Of a stretch of 64,000 nucleotides of DNA, positions 22,680 to 34,408 are shown piece by piece. The DNA comes from Ursus arctos (lineage: Eukaryota; Chordata; Mammalia; Carnivora; Ursidae), in NCBI RefSeq assembly GCF_023065955.2, contig NW_026622852.1:9717423-9781422 (forward strand), given 5' to 3'. Position 1 is the first letter of the stretch. The number at the start of each line of letters is the position of its first letter. The notes under the pieces were generated by a model. It worked only from the letters and a program-made list of their open reading frames with translations. It had not been told where the DNA came from and searched no databases. The position numbers were made by a program, and so were the translations under genes.

Positions 22680-25600
22680 GGGGGGAAAAAAATCTCTTCT
22701 GGAGCCTTGGAACTCCAAGCAAATGCTACCTGGCAATGGAGATTTTTCTTTGGCCAAGAGGCTGTCTTCTGAATTGGTTTAAGTCTATAGCCCACAATAT
22801 ACAAAATAAATAAATTATATATATATATTAGTAATATATTATTAATTATTAGTAATATATATTTATTACAGATACCTCAAGTTTGTTAAAGTGCAGTGAC
22901 TTTAATTCTGTTCAAGTTGGAGTGAAACTGGGTTTTTGCGGGGATTGGTTGGGTGTGGTCTATCCCTGTGGTCTATCTCTGTGAAAACTCAGCCACTCTA
23001 GAGAAGTGCCATGATGACTGCTAGTCTATCCCACCCAGAAGGAGCCCCTCAGCCTTCCCCTCAGGCATCCTGAAATAATAGATTCATACTCTGGCCAGGC
23101 TGCTATGAGACCTGCCCAAAATCCCACTGGCAGGAGTCCTCGTGGAACCAAGGGGTAGAGGTCAATAATGGTAATTTTTTTTTTATTTAATGAAATCTGA
23201 TGAGTCAGGCCTACTCAGAAAAGAAGGCTTGGAACCAAGAAACAAACAGCTATGTCCAAAGGCAACTGCCAGGAAATGTTCCATGATGGCCTTTCCCCAA
23301 ATCAAAGGATGGAATGTGCTAGTTGTAGACTGTCTACTCTTTTCTCAACATTTCATTTTTGGTATCTGTGTTTTCTTTTGTAAATAGCCGTTTTCAGTAT
23401 TTTGATGATACATAATTGCCTACAGTTTGAAACCCTCTTGTAGGCGTCTGGTCATTCATACTCAGCATTATCTGAATGATTTGGGATAACAAAACAAAAT
23501 ACACTGTAGAGAAGAAAGTGTACATTTGCTTAACGACACAATAACAGCCACTGCAATCATCAACCATCTGCATTAGACATGAGTTAGATAAACCCAGGGA
23601 CTTGAGGAAGGGATGAGAGGCCCTAGAACGTTCCCGGTTTTGCTTCTACTCATCATTCACAGCCTGTAAAGACTGGATGCATGACTTCGTAAACGTGAGT
23701 GCCAAGCCACGGTCTAACATAATCTTCTGTCCTACGAAATCCTGTTTCCAGGGCTCTTACTAACTAACTGTTTGAGCTACAATGCAGAACAAGGCAGCCC
23801 AGAGACAGTGTGGGAGTCTGGCCGGAGCACCACCAGCAGCTCTATCCATGAACTCCCCGTGCCATTCTGTAGCTACACGTCCAACAAAGACAGGAGAGGA
23901 AGCAGCCTCAGCTTCATCTCCAGGTCCTCCCCCAGGAACGGCTACTGCCAGAAGAGCTGAGAGCAGCTGGAGAGTCCGGGATTGCTCCCCACTTTCGTGG
24001 GAGAGCCAACAAAAGGCCGCAATGAGAGGACAGTTGGTAGCTGGCTGTCTGCTAGAGGCCATCTGGAGAAAGAAACTGCCGGTCTTGGAACACAAGGCTT
24101 TTCCCTTTGAACGAAGCTTTATGAACCACCCTTCCTTCAGAGGGCAGAAGATTGCTCAACCAAATCAAGAAGAGAACTTTATGATGAAACAGGCGAGAAA
24201 GGAGAAGATGAAATTACATATCTGATGTTTCCTAAGATTCTGGAAGACTTCCAGGAATCACTTTCAGGGGAAATGAATATTGAGCATTAACTATTAATGG
24301 AAAAATCACTATAAGGAATATGGAAGAAAGAGTTTATCTAGAGGGAAAGATGAGACAGTCATCGAAATTGTACTTTCCTGTGGCTTGATGTTTATTAAGG
24401 AAGAGATTCTATTGACCTGGCATTGACTTGTTGCTTCATAATCAATGGCAGACACAGGGTTTTAACATCAATTACTGGGAATTTGTGCTCCACTGGTGCA
24501 AAAATTCTATAAAACAATCACCCAACAATGACATGGATTTTGTTAATCAAAATCTTAGACACTTACTGTTCTTTGATGTGTTTGACACAGGGGCACAGAA
24601 TTCATCTAAAAAGATGAGGAAGGCATCCCGGAGGCACAGAGAGGTACACCAGTCTGAAATACTGTCCCCGCAAACCCCGCCAATCTCACTTTCTGCTTAT
24701 TGGTACCTCCTCCCCACTGCACAACCAAAAAAAAAAAAAAAAAAAGTCCAATTTAAGACGTGGGAAGCTCAGAACCACTACACTAAATTAACACCGTGGG
24801 CAGTACTCCATACACAGATTGGCTGAGGGGCAGCTTCTGGTCCTGAAAAATGAATGAAACCTGGCGGCTGAATGGTCCTTGTTCTACAGGTGAACCGAAC
24901 CCTTCCAGACAGTTCCAATAGAAGATTCCTTTCCAACTGCCAGTTTTGTTGACAGGGAATAGCCTGCAGCTATTTAAAAAGAAGCATTCAACAAAATAAA
25001 ATAGAATAAAAAATAAAAAAATAAAAAGCAGCATTCATCTCTCTGACAGCTAGTCAGTAATTCCCCTGGGGGGTCAGACTTTGCCCAGTTTGACCTTAGG
25101 AAGATCGCCTGAGAAACGGTGGAGAAGGAATGTGTCCTGTTCTTACTGCATAAAACCCATACATAAATCCCTGACAGAGATTAGGAAAAAATACTCTCCC
25201 AAGGCACTGGAATGTCAGGATATACATATTTCCTACTAGATGAATGAGCACTGTGAGTATTTACATGGTCTGCTGAGGGATCTAACGGGGGGGTACAGAA
25301 TCCCTGGGAGAAGTGGGCAGATACCAAGTAAAGGTAGATTTCTTAGTACTTGTAAGAATGCTAAGTACATTATTTTAAGTTAAAAGGTATATTAAGTATA
25401 TTATATACTCATATTAATGTGCTCATATATTATACCTATTATACTTACATATACTAAGTATATAACATTATTATATTATTATTTAAATAATTATGCTGTA
25501 ATCATTTCTTAAAAAACTGCTTTCCTGGAATAAAGGATTCCATCTCTTTGCAGAGAAGCCATCTTACGGACAAAAGACAGAGGGTCTAGCTCTGTCCCTA

Positions 25601-26570
25601 CATCGGTCCCATTTTTGCCACTCGCATCTCCATGTTCACCTACAGTTCACCAAATACATGTTTGGCCAAATTAAGATTTATTTGATAATGGAGGGAAATA
25701 AGGAAATACTTGGTGCCTCAGGACCTCAAAAGATCATACACTTAAAATCTGGATTTTAAGAAGCTTTAGTCTCATAAGTAACTTCAGACACAAAAAATAA
25801 AAGAAAAAACGCTTTCTTTTTTAATGAAGAAAAATATAAAGTCTGCAAAATATTAAAGTGACTCTACTTTTAGTCTCAACATAGAAGTGTTTCGTTTAAA
25901 GCTATTAATAGTTTACTAACATGAACCATTAAGTGAAGAAAAGGAGGAAAATAAAATGGAAACTTTCCGGGCTAGAATGAGCTCTTCTTAATTTCCATTT
26001 AATATTTGGGTAGGAACAATTCTTAGAAATGATCACAAACACAATAATTACTGGCTTAATCCTAAATAGATTTGCAGTCATTTCTTTGCATGTTATTTTT
26101 GGCACGCTGGCTGTGGTGGTGGCCTGCCATAATGTTGATATAACTGGTTTCTCAGAAAACAAGATTTGTGACAATTTGCTCCATTCTGCTCCAGAGACAA
26201 TCTGAGGCTTTCAAAAGGGGCTAAAAATGCACACAAATCTTCCCCCTCACAGCTGCTTCTTGTTTAACATTGTCAAATTTTCTTAATTAAAATTTCAGAT
26301 TTTATGCTTGGCTTTTTTTTTTTTCCTCCCCTTAAAGCTCAAATGCTACTCTGCCCCTTTAGGAGGCTGCAAAAAAGCCAGATAACGGCCCTGTTTTATT
26401 GGAAGAGCTCATTTTCATCTGTATTAAATTTTATTCAGTCTGAACCCCAACAGGCTAGATTTAGCTTTGAGGTGAGCAGAGCATATAATTCACCCCAAAT
26501 CATAATTGTTGGTGAACTATCATGGTCACTCCCTGAACCTTCGTTATAAAAGTCTCTGGTCCCCTGGCTT
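22680..26570. other. Intergenic DNA with AT-rich simple sequence
   Basis: An AT-rich tract lies at 22800-22868 and another at 25375-25495. An A-run lies at about 24728-24745, and a T-run near 26311-26322. The 147-codon open frame at 23782-24225 has no recognisable domain and overlaps a frame on the opposite strand. No gene is supported. Confidence 0.45.
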
Positions 26571-26843
26571 TCAATACCAGCTGTGTGCCGAGAGCTCCTA
26601 ATTTATTATCTCAACCCAAACCCCTCCCCTAAATTCCACAGTCCCTTAACCAACTGCCCCCTCGATATCAGAATGCCTAATCGACACCCCAAATTCATTC
26701 TGTCCAAAACTGATTTCTGAGTATCCCCCCAAATCTCCTTCCTCTGTCACTTTCCCCATCTCAGATGGTTGAGGCAACTACATCCTTCCAGTCGACCAAG
26801 CCTAAACCCAAAACATCACACTCTGGTCTGAGCCACCATCACC

Positions 26844-27989
26844 TTTTTTTTTTTAATTTTTTATTTAAATTCAATTTAATTAACATATACTATATTATGA
26901 GTTTCAGGGGTAGAATTTAGTGATTCATCAGCTGCATACAACACCCAGTGCTCATTCCATCAAGTGCCCTCCTTAATGCCCATCACCCAGCCACCCCATC
27001 CCCACCCATCTCCCCTCCAGCAACCCTGTTTGTTTCCTTTAGTTAAGAGTCTCTCATGGTTTGCCTCCCTCTCAGTTTTCATCTTATTTTATTTTTCCTC
27101 CCCTTCCCCTATGTTCATCAGTTTTGTTTCTTAAATTCCCCATGAGTGAAATCATATGATATTTGTCTTTCTCTAACTTATTTTGCTGAGCATAATACCC
27201 TCTAAGTCCATCCATGTCATTGCAAATGACAAGATCTCATTTCTTTTTGATGGCTGAGTAATATACCATTATATATATACACCACATCTTCTTTATCCAT
27301 TCATCTGTCAATGGACATCTGGGCTCTTTCCATAGCTTGGCTATTGTGGACATTGCTGCTATAAACATTGGGATGTATGTGCCCCTTCGAATCACTATGT
27401 TTGTATCCTTTGCATAAATACCTAGTAGTGCAATTGCTGGCTCGTAGAGCAGTTCTATTTTTAACTTATCTCAACCCAAACCCCTCCCCATACTGTTCCA
27501 TACTGTTTTCCAGAGTGACTGCGCCAGTTTGCATTCCCCCCAACACTGCAAAGGGGTTCCCCTTTCTCCACATCCTCACCAACATTTGTTGTTTCCTGAC
27601 TTGTTAATTTTAGCCATTCTAACTGCTGTGAGGTGGTATCTCATTGTGGTTTTGATTTGTATTTCCCTGATGCCATGTAATGGTGAGTACTTTTTCATGT
27701 GTCTGTTAGTCATTTGTATGTCTCCTTTGGAGAAATGTCTGTTCATGTCTTCTGCCCATTTCTTGACTGGATTTTTTGGTTTGGGGGTGTTGAGTTTGAT
27801 AAGTTCTTTATAGATTTCAGATACTAGCCCTTTATCTGATACGTCATTTGCGAATATCTTCTCCCATTCTGTAGGCTGCCTTTAGTTTTGTTGATTGTTT
27901 CCTTTGCTGTGCAAAAGCTTTTTATCCTGATGAAGTCCCAAAAATTCATTTTTGCTCATTTCTCTTGTCTTTGCAAGAAGTTGCTGTGG
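26844..27989 (-). mobile_element. L1, 5'-truncated, reverse orientation
   Basis: The poly(A) end is at the left (T-rich, 26844-26870), followed by reversed 3' UTR and ORF2 text (GGATGTATGTGCCCCTTCG, AAATACCTAGTAGTGCAATT, TTATCTGATACGTCATTTGC). Near-perfect 16-bp duplications (CTGAGCCACCATCACC and CTGAGCCACCATTACC) at 26828-26843 and 27990-28005. A 24-base foreign patch is at 27466-27489. Confidence 0.9.
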
Positions 27990-28235
27990 CTGAGCCACCA
28001 TTACCTCTTGTCTGCATCACTGCAACCCCCCCCCCCCCGCGCCAAGTCTCTCTGCTTCTGCCCTTATCCACCTCACCCTATTCTCAAAGTGGCAGCCAGA
28101 GTAATCTTTTCAAATCATAAGTCAGCTCACAGCACTCCTTTGCCAAAAACTCTACAGCGGCCCCTCATTTCAGTCAGGATAAAAGCCAAAGTTCTTTAAA
28201 TGGCCCCATTACCTCATGAAGGTACCTTATAACCC

Positions 28236-28715
28236 TACAAGTGGGAGACAATTCTCCATGGGTCTCTTGCTTTTCTGCACATCTTTCAAGAAGAAACACT
28301 TTGTTCCAGACAATCTTTTCAAAAATGTGTGGCTAGCAAGCAGCTTTGGAAAAATACAGCATCTCCTTCCAGAGCTGAGAGCAGTTTGCTTGCTATCCAG
28401 TGTGACAAAGATCATATCTCCCTCCATGCAAAGGGTAGGCAGGTTTGCTTGCAGTCCATTATGAGAGACTCCGGTACGTCGCATCCACCTGGGGGCCGCA
28501 CATTGCCTCCCTGGGACTCGGAGGAAGGGGAACTGATGGAAATATGCTGCTGTCATGCTTCTTGCCGTGCCACGAATAATAAGGGTTTTGGTCTCTGACT
28601 CAGGAGTCTCATGCCTTCTGCCAGAATCCACAAAACTGTGTAGGCTAAATTTGTCAGCTTGCAAATAGAGGAAAATCTCAGCCCCTCCGTCCCAGACACC
28701 CATCCAACCCATCTC
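28236..28715. other. Unidentified segment inside L2, possibly LTR remnant
   Basis: It is not L2-like. The plus strand has AATAATAAGGGTTTTGGTCT then CTGACTCAGGAGTCTC, which is reminiscent of the polyadenylation region of a class I ERV LTR. No TSD could be set. Its 161-codon minus-strand frame shows no domain. Confidence 0.3.
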
Positions 28716-29039
28716 TTACTATTATCCCCTCACTCACTTCAGCTCAGCCACACGGTCTGCTCCCTCTTCTTTGATTGCATTTGACACACTCCTTTCTTAA
28801 GGCCTTTCTACTGGCTTTTGTTTTCTGCCTGAAATACCCTTTCCCCAGATATCTAGTTGGCTCCTTCCTCTTTGCCAAGTCTTTGCTCTAATTTCACCTT
28901 CTCAATGGGGCCGGCTCTAACCACCTCATTTAAAATTGCACCTGACCCTCCTTCCTTCCTCAACATTCCCAGTTCTCTTTACTTGGCTCTATTTTTTCTT
29001 TGCTTCCCTGCACATATCACCTTCTATGTACTATATAGA

Positions 29040-29725
29040 GGGTCAGCGAATATTTTCTTGAAGGCCAAATAATAAATATTTTAAGTCTGTGGGCCTAAAG
29101 TTCTCTCTTGCAACTACAGAGGGCTCCCAACTTACGAAAGTTCGATTTACAATTTTTTTAGTTTACAATGGAACAAAAGCAATGAGTCTTCAGTATAAAC
29201 TGTACTTGGAATTTTAAATTTTGATCTCTCCCCAGGCTAGCGGTAATGCAGTATGAGACTCTCTCGTGATGCTGGGCAGTGACAGTGAGCCGCAGCTCCA
29301 GTCAGCCACGTGATCATGAAGGTCAACAACTGAGAACTCACAACCGTTTGGTACCTATACAGCCATTCTGCTTTCTGCTTTCAGTATGCATTACATGAGA
29401 TGTTCAATACTTCATCATAAAACGGGTTTTGTGTTAGATGATTTTGTCCAACTGTAGGGTAATGCAAGTGTTCCTAGCATGTGTAAGGTGGGCTAGGCTA
29501 AGCTATAGTGTTTGGCAGGTTAGGTGAATTAAATGCATTTTTGACTTAGGGTATTTTCCACTTACACTGGGTTTATTAGGTGTCATCCCATTGTAAGTCA
29601 AGGAAGATCCCTAGTGAAGTCTGCCACTGTCGTGGCAAAGCAGCCATGGGTAATACACACATGAACGGGCGTGGCCATGTCCTAGTAACACTTTATTTAC
29701 AAAATAGACAGCTGGCCTTAGGCGT
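29040..29725 (-). mobile_element. MER5A (hAT-Charlie), split by a Tigger-like element
   Basis: MER5A landmarks: AATAAATATTTTAAGTCTGT at the left, and GGCAAAGCAGCCATGGGTAA with AACACTTTATTTACAAAATA at the right. The element at 29117-29614 interrupts it. The strand call is uncertain. Confidence 0.65.
29117..29614. mobile_element. Tigger-group nonautonomous DNA transposon
   Basis: The left end (GGGCTCCCAACTTACGAAAG) and the right end (TTGTAAGTCAAGGAAGATCC) form an imperfect inverted repeat around ACTTAC/GTAAGT. The core (AGATGATTTTGTCCAACTG, GTGGGCTAGGCTAAGCTA) matches a common mammalian Tigger-derived MER element. A TA lies at the left boundary. Confidence 0.65.
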
Positions 29726-29905
29726 TAAATTGTCAATCCCCATGTTATGTAACTTAGTTATCACATTTACTGTTTGTTTGCCTCATCGCACTAGAATATA
29801 ATCTCCATGAAGGCAGAAATCTGTTTTACTCACTAGTATTTCCCAAGTGCCTGGAACAGTGACTAAAAGGCATAGCAGGAACTCAATAAATTACTGGCCA
29901 AACAA

Positions 29906-30380
29906 AAGTACAATCAGGGAACACATACTTGTAGATCAATTTCCAAACAATCTAAATCGGAATTAGATTCAAACTCACAGACAATATTTGAGATAGACAA
30001 AGTCAAGTAAGTCTAACTCCATAATGATCCCTTCCCCTTAACTATCCCATTCATCACTCAATGAGGATAAACTTTCAGCAGCCTCGTTTGTTCCAAATGA
30101 GCCTGTTCCCCTGGTCACAGTTATTTGAGGGGAGGGTCAGAACCTCTCCCAAGCTAGACCAATAACCCTCCTTCTCCCCGCAAGGACTTGGAACTTACAC
30201 TGAAAAAGGGAGTCATCTCGTGTAGCTGGAAATGTAACATGTAAATTTAAAACTAAGGACATGTGTGGTAGAAATGTACTTCCTCGTCCCCTTGAAGCTG
30301 AGCGTAACCACATGACATGCTTAGGACAATGAAACATGAATGGAAATGATGCAGGTGAAAGATGTGGGTGAAAGCTATAA
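29906..30380. other. Intergenic DNA, MaLR trace only
   Basis: At 30290-30345 (AAGCTGAGCGTAACCACATG) there is text like an old MLT1 LTR. Nothing else is recognised. Confidence 0.4.
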
Positions 30381-31126
30381 AGGCCAGTGTGCTTTTTAAC
30401 AAATGGTTATGGGATCATTGGATGCTCACATGCAAAAGAATGAAGGTGAACCTCGACGTCACATCATACACAAAAATCCACTCAAAATGGATCGAAGACC
30501 TAAATGTAACAGCTACAATTGTAAAACACTTAGAAGAAAACACAGGAGTAAGCCTGTGTGACCTTGAATTAGGCAATGGTTTTTTAGATAGGACACCAAA
30601 ATCACAAGCAGCCTAAAAAAAAAAAAAAAAAGATAAACCGCACCTCAGATGTGTGTCAAAAGACACTATCAAAAAAATGAAAAGACAACTCCCAGAATGG
30701 GAGAAAATACTTGCAAATCATATACAGGCAGACCTTGCAGATCTTAGAGATTCAGTTCCAGACCACTGCAATAAGGCAAGTCAATTTTTTTTTTTTTGGT
30801 TCCCAGGGCATATAAAAGTTACATTTACACTGTACCGTCGTCTATTTAAAGTGTGCAATAGCATTATGTCTAAAAAAGCAATGTACATACCTTAATTAAA
30901 AACTACTTGATTGCTGAAAAATGCTAACCATCCTCTGAGATTCAGAGTCGTAATCTTTGCGGGTAGAGGTCTTGCCTCGATCCTGATGCCGGCTGACTGA
31001 TCGGAGTGATGGCTGCTGACGGTTGGGGTGGCTGTGGCAACTTCTTCAAATAAGACAACAATGAAGTTTGCCTCATGGATTGACTCTTCCTTTCATGAAC
31101 AATTTCTCCGTAGTATGCGATGCTGG

Positions 31127-31308
31127 TTTTTTTTAAGGTTTTATTCTTTATTTGACAGAGAGAGAGCGTGAGCGCACAAGCAGGGGGAGCAGCAGGCGGA
31201 GAGAGAGGGAGAAGAAGGCTTCTCACTGAGCAGGAAGCCTGACGTGGGGCTCGATCCCAGGACCTGAGTCAAGGAGATGCTTAACCGACTGAGCCACCCA
31301 GATGCCCC
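31127..31308 (-). mobile_element. SINEC inside Tigger1, reverse orientation
   Basis: Ends GCCACCCAGATGCCCC and begins with a T-rich tail. It separates Tigger1 text TATGCGATGCTG from CTTGATAGCATTTTAG. Confidence 0.88.
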
Positions 31309-33042
31309 GCCACGCTGCTTGATAGCATTTTAGTCATAGTAGAACTTCTTTCAAAATTGGACAATCCTCTCAAACCTTGCTGCTGCCTCACCAAGGTTAT
31401 GCAATATTCTAAGTCCTTTCTTGTCATTTTAACAATCTTCACAGCATCTTCACCAGAAGTAGATTCCGTCTTAAGAAAACACTTTCTTTGCTCATCCATA
31501 GGAAGCAACTCCTCAGTCATTAAAATTTTGTCATAAGGGGCACCTGGATGTGTCAGTCAGCTAAGCCTCTGACTCTTAATTTCAGCTCAGGTCACGATCT
31601 CAGGGTAGTAAAATTGAGTCCTGCATCAGGCTCATGTGCTGGGCATGGAGCCTGCTTAAGATTCTCTTTCTCCCTCTCCCGCTGCCCCTCCACTGCCCCC
31701 ATCTCTCTCTCTTTAAAAAAAAACAACGTGAAATTGCATCAATTCAATCACATCTTCAGGCCCCACTTCTAATTATTCGCGATCCCTTTCTCTTTGTACC
31801 ATATCTGCTAGTTAACTCCCTCCTCTGAAATCTTGAGCACCTCGAAGTCATCCGTGAGAATCAGAATCCACTTCTTCCAAACTCTTGTTCACGTTGATAT
31901 TTTGATCTCTTTCCATGAATCATGAGTGCTCTTAATGGCATTTAAAATGGTGACTTCTTCCTAGGTTTTCAATTTACTTTCCCAGATCCATCAGAGGAAT
32001 CACTAGCTATGGCACCTATAGCCTTTTTACAAAATGTATCTCTTAAATAGTAAGATTTGAAAGTCAAAATGATTTCTTGATCTATAGACTACAGAGTGGA
32101 TGCTGTATTAGCAATCTCATTGTACCTCTCCATCAGAGCTCTTGGGTGACCAGATGTATTGTTAATGAGCAGTCATATTTTGAAAGGCATCTTTTTTTCT
32201 GAGCAGCAGGTCTCAACAGTGGGCTGACAATATTCAGTAAACCATGTCGTGAACACATGTGCTGCCATCCAGACTTTGTTGTCCCATTTACAGAGCACAG
32301 GCAGAGTAGATTCAGCATAACGCTTAAGGGCCTTAGGGTTTTCCAAATGATGACTTTACATTGGTTTCAATGTAAAGTCATCAGCAGCATTAGCCCCTAT
32401 TAAGAGGGTCAGCCTGTCCTTTGAAACGTTGAAGCCAGGCATCGACTTCTCCTCTCCAGCTATGAAAGTCTTACATGGCATCTTCTTCCAACAGAAGGCT
32501 GTTTGGTCTACACTGAAATCTATTGCTTAGTGGAGCCACCTTCATGAATGATTTTAGCCTGATCTTCTGGAGAACTTGCTGCTTCATTTTGAACTTTTAT
32601 GTCATGGAGATGGCTTCTTTCCTTCAACCTCATGACCTCATGAACCAACCTCTGCCAGCTTCCAACTTTCCTTCTGCAGCTCCCTCACCTCTCTCAGCCT
32701 TCACGAAATTGAAGAGAGTTAAGGCCTTGCTCTGGATTAGGCTCTGGTGGAAGGGAATGTTGTGCCTGCCTTGATCTTCTATCCAGACCACTGAAACCTT
32801 CACCATCTCAGCAGTAGGGCTGTTTCATTTTATCATTTGTGTGTTCACCGGAGTAGCACTTTTAATTTCCTTCAAGAACTTCTCCTTTGCATTCACAACT
32901 TGGCTGTTTGGCAGAAGAGGCCTAGCTTCCAGCTTATCTTGGCTTTTGATATGCCTCCCTCACTAAGCTTCATTGTTTCTAGCTTTTGATTTAAAGTGAG
33001 AGACGTGTGACTCTCCCTTTGACTTGAACACTTAGAGGCCAC
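31281..33042 (-). pseudogene. Tigger transposase remnant (pogo/DDE type)
   Basis: The N-terminal end is readable near 33042-32893 (ASKCSSQRESHTSLTLNQKL then [18 protein letters not shown], a CENP-B/pogo-like helix-turn-helix region). The expected initiator codon is GTG at 33042-33040 rather than ATG. A C-terminal piece at 31520-31310 reads EELLPMDEQRKCFLKTES and EDAVKIVKMTRKDLEY. Frameshifts and stops lie between, and a SINE (31537-31723) and a second SINE (31127-31308) interrupt it. It is dead as a transposase. Confidence 0.8.
31537..31723 (+). mobile_element. SINEC inside Tigger1 (older subtype)
   Basis: GGGGCACCTGGATGTGTCAG head, GACTCTTAATTTCAGCTC-type body, and a CTCTCTCTTTAAAAAAAAAC end. 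It lies within Tigger text (CTCAGTCATTAAAATTTTGT before, AATTCAATCACATCTTCAGG after). Confidence 0.88.
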
Positions 33043-33536
33043 TGTAGGGTTATTAATTGGCTTCATTTCAGCATCATTGTGTAACAGGTAATAGGGAGGC
33101 CTGAGGAGAGGGAAAGAGATGGGGAACAGCCAGTAGGTGGAGCAGTCAGAGCGCACACAACATTAAGTTTGTTATCTTATATGGGTGGGATTGTGACACC
33201 CCAAAACAATTACTATAGTAACAGTAAAGATTACTGATTATAGATCACCATGACAAACAAAATAACGGAAAAGTTTGAAATACTGAGAGTGCTACCAAAT
33301 GTGACACAAAGTGAGCAAATAGTGATGGGAAAATGGCGCCAAGAGACTTATTCAATGCAGGGTTGCCACAAACCTTCAATTAGTAAAAAACATAGTACCT
33401 GTGAAGTGCAAGAAAGTGAAGCACAACAAAACAAGGTGTGCCTGTATTGGACAAAGGTCTAGTATCCAGGATAAACGAAGAACTCTTACCACGAAACGAT
33501 ACAGAGACAACAAAATTTAAAAACGAGTAAAGAATT

Positions 33537-33947
33537 GGGGCGCCTGGGTGGCTCAGTCGGTTAAGTGCCCAACTCTTGCTTTCAGCTCAGATCACAATCT
33601 CAGTGTCATGAGATTGTGCCCCACGGAGTCTGCTTAAGATTCTCTCTCCCTGACTATGGACTATGAGAAACAAACTGAGGGCCACAGAGGGGAGGGGGGT
33701 GGGGGAATGGGATAGGCCGGTGATGGGTAGTAAGGAGGGCACGTATTACATGGTGCACTGGGTGTTATACACAACTAATGAATCATCGAGCCTTACATCG
33801 GAAACCGGGGATGTACTGTATGGTGACTAACATAATATAATAAAAAATCACTATAAAAAAAAAAAAAAAGGATTCTCTCTCCCTCTGCCCCTCCCCCCAC
33901 TCACATGCAAGCTCTCTTTCTAAAATAAATAAAATCTTTAAAAAAAT
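33537..33947 (+). mobile_element. SINEC, itself split by a young L1 3' end
   Basis: The head at 33537 (GGGGCGCCTGGGTGGCTC) runs to about 33651, and the body resumes at 33885 and ends in AAATAAATAAAATC. Outer duplication GAGTAAAGAATT / GAGTGAAGAATT near 33525-33536 and 33948-33959. Confidence 0.9.
33652..33870 (+). mobile_element. Young L1 3' end inserted into a SINEC
   Basis: A 5'-truncated L1 tail of about 219 bp (GATAGGCCGGTGATGGGTAG, GTGCACTGGGTGTTATACAC, ATGGTGACTAACATAATATA) plus poly(A). Perfect 14-bp duplication GATTCTCTCTCCCT at 33638-33651 and 33871-33884. Confidence 0.92.
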
Positions 33948-34217
33948 GAGTGAAGAATTTGAATGGATATTTCTCTCCAATGAAGATATATAAATAGCCA
34001 ATAAACATATGAAAGAATGCCCAAAATCATTAGACATTAGAGAAATGCAAATCAAAGTTGTTATGTGATACCACTAGGATTGCTATAATCAAAAATCAAT
34101 TAAGGAATTAGTGAAGATGTAAAGAACTGGAACCTTCATAGGTTGATTGTGGGAATGTAGTAGCAGTATGGCTACTTTGGAAATAGTTTGGCAATTCCTC
34201 AAAAAGTCAAATGTACA

Positions 34218-34408
34218 GGGGCACCTGCGTGGCTCAGTTGGTTAAGCATCTGTCTTCAGCTCAGGTCATGATCTCCAGGTCCTGAGATCAAGCCATGCAT
34301 CTGGCTCCCTACTCAGCAGTGTGTCTGCTTCTCCCTCTCCCTGTGCCCCTCCCTCCCCTCTCGTGCTCTCTCTCTCTCAAATAAATAAAATCTAAAAAAG
34401 AAAAAAAA
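34218..34408 (+). mobile_element. SINEC inside old L1
   Basis: GGGGCACCTGCGTGGCTC head and CTCTCAAATAAATAAAATC tail. Diverged duplication AGTCAAATGTACA / AGTTAGATGTACA on either side. Confidence 0.9.

Larger units (their letters stand above)
26571..29905 (+). repeat. L2 LINE 3' region, broken by later insertions
   Basis: L2 landmarks occur in order: pieces before 26843, then GTGGCAGCCAGAGTAATC with AGCTCACAGCACTCCTTTGC (28090-28145), GGCCTTTCTACTGG and GCACATATCACCTTCTATGT (28800-29030), and the 3' end ATAATCTCCATGAAGGCAGA to CAGGAACTCAATAAATTACT (29798-29895). Insertions within it are an L1 (26844-27989), an unnamed segment (28236-28715), and MER5A plus a Tigger-like element (29040-29725). 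Confidence 0.65.
30725..33444. mobile_element. Tigger1-like DNA transposon, nearly full length
   Basis: Starts CAGGCAGACCTTGCAG and ends with the complement of CAGGCACACCTTG, giving terminal inverted repeats matching at 12 of 13 bases. TA target duplications at 30723-30724 and 33445-33446 lie inside an L1. Length is 2720 bp, or about 2.35 kb after removing two inserted SINEs, close to full-length Tigger1. It carries a broken transposase on the minus strand. Confidence 0.88.

Noticed and set aside
22800..22868. AT-rich tract as replication origin or matrix attachment site
   Set aside because: Short AT simple sequence alone gives no such support.
23782..24225. 147-codon plus-strand frame as a gene
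   Set aside because: No domain or homology recognised, an overlapping minus-strand frame of similar length exists, and there is no promoter or splice evidence.
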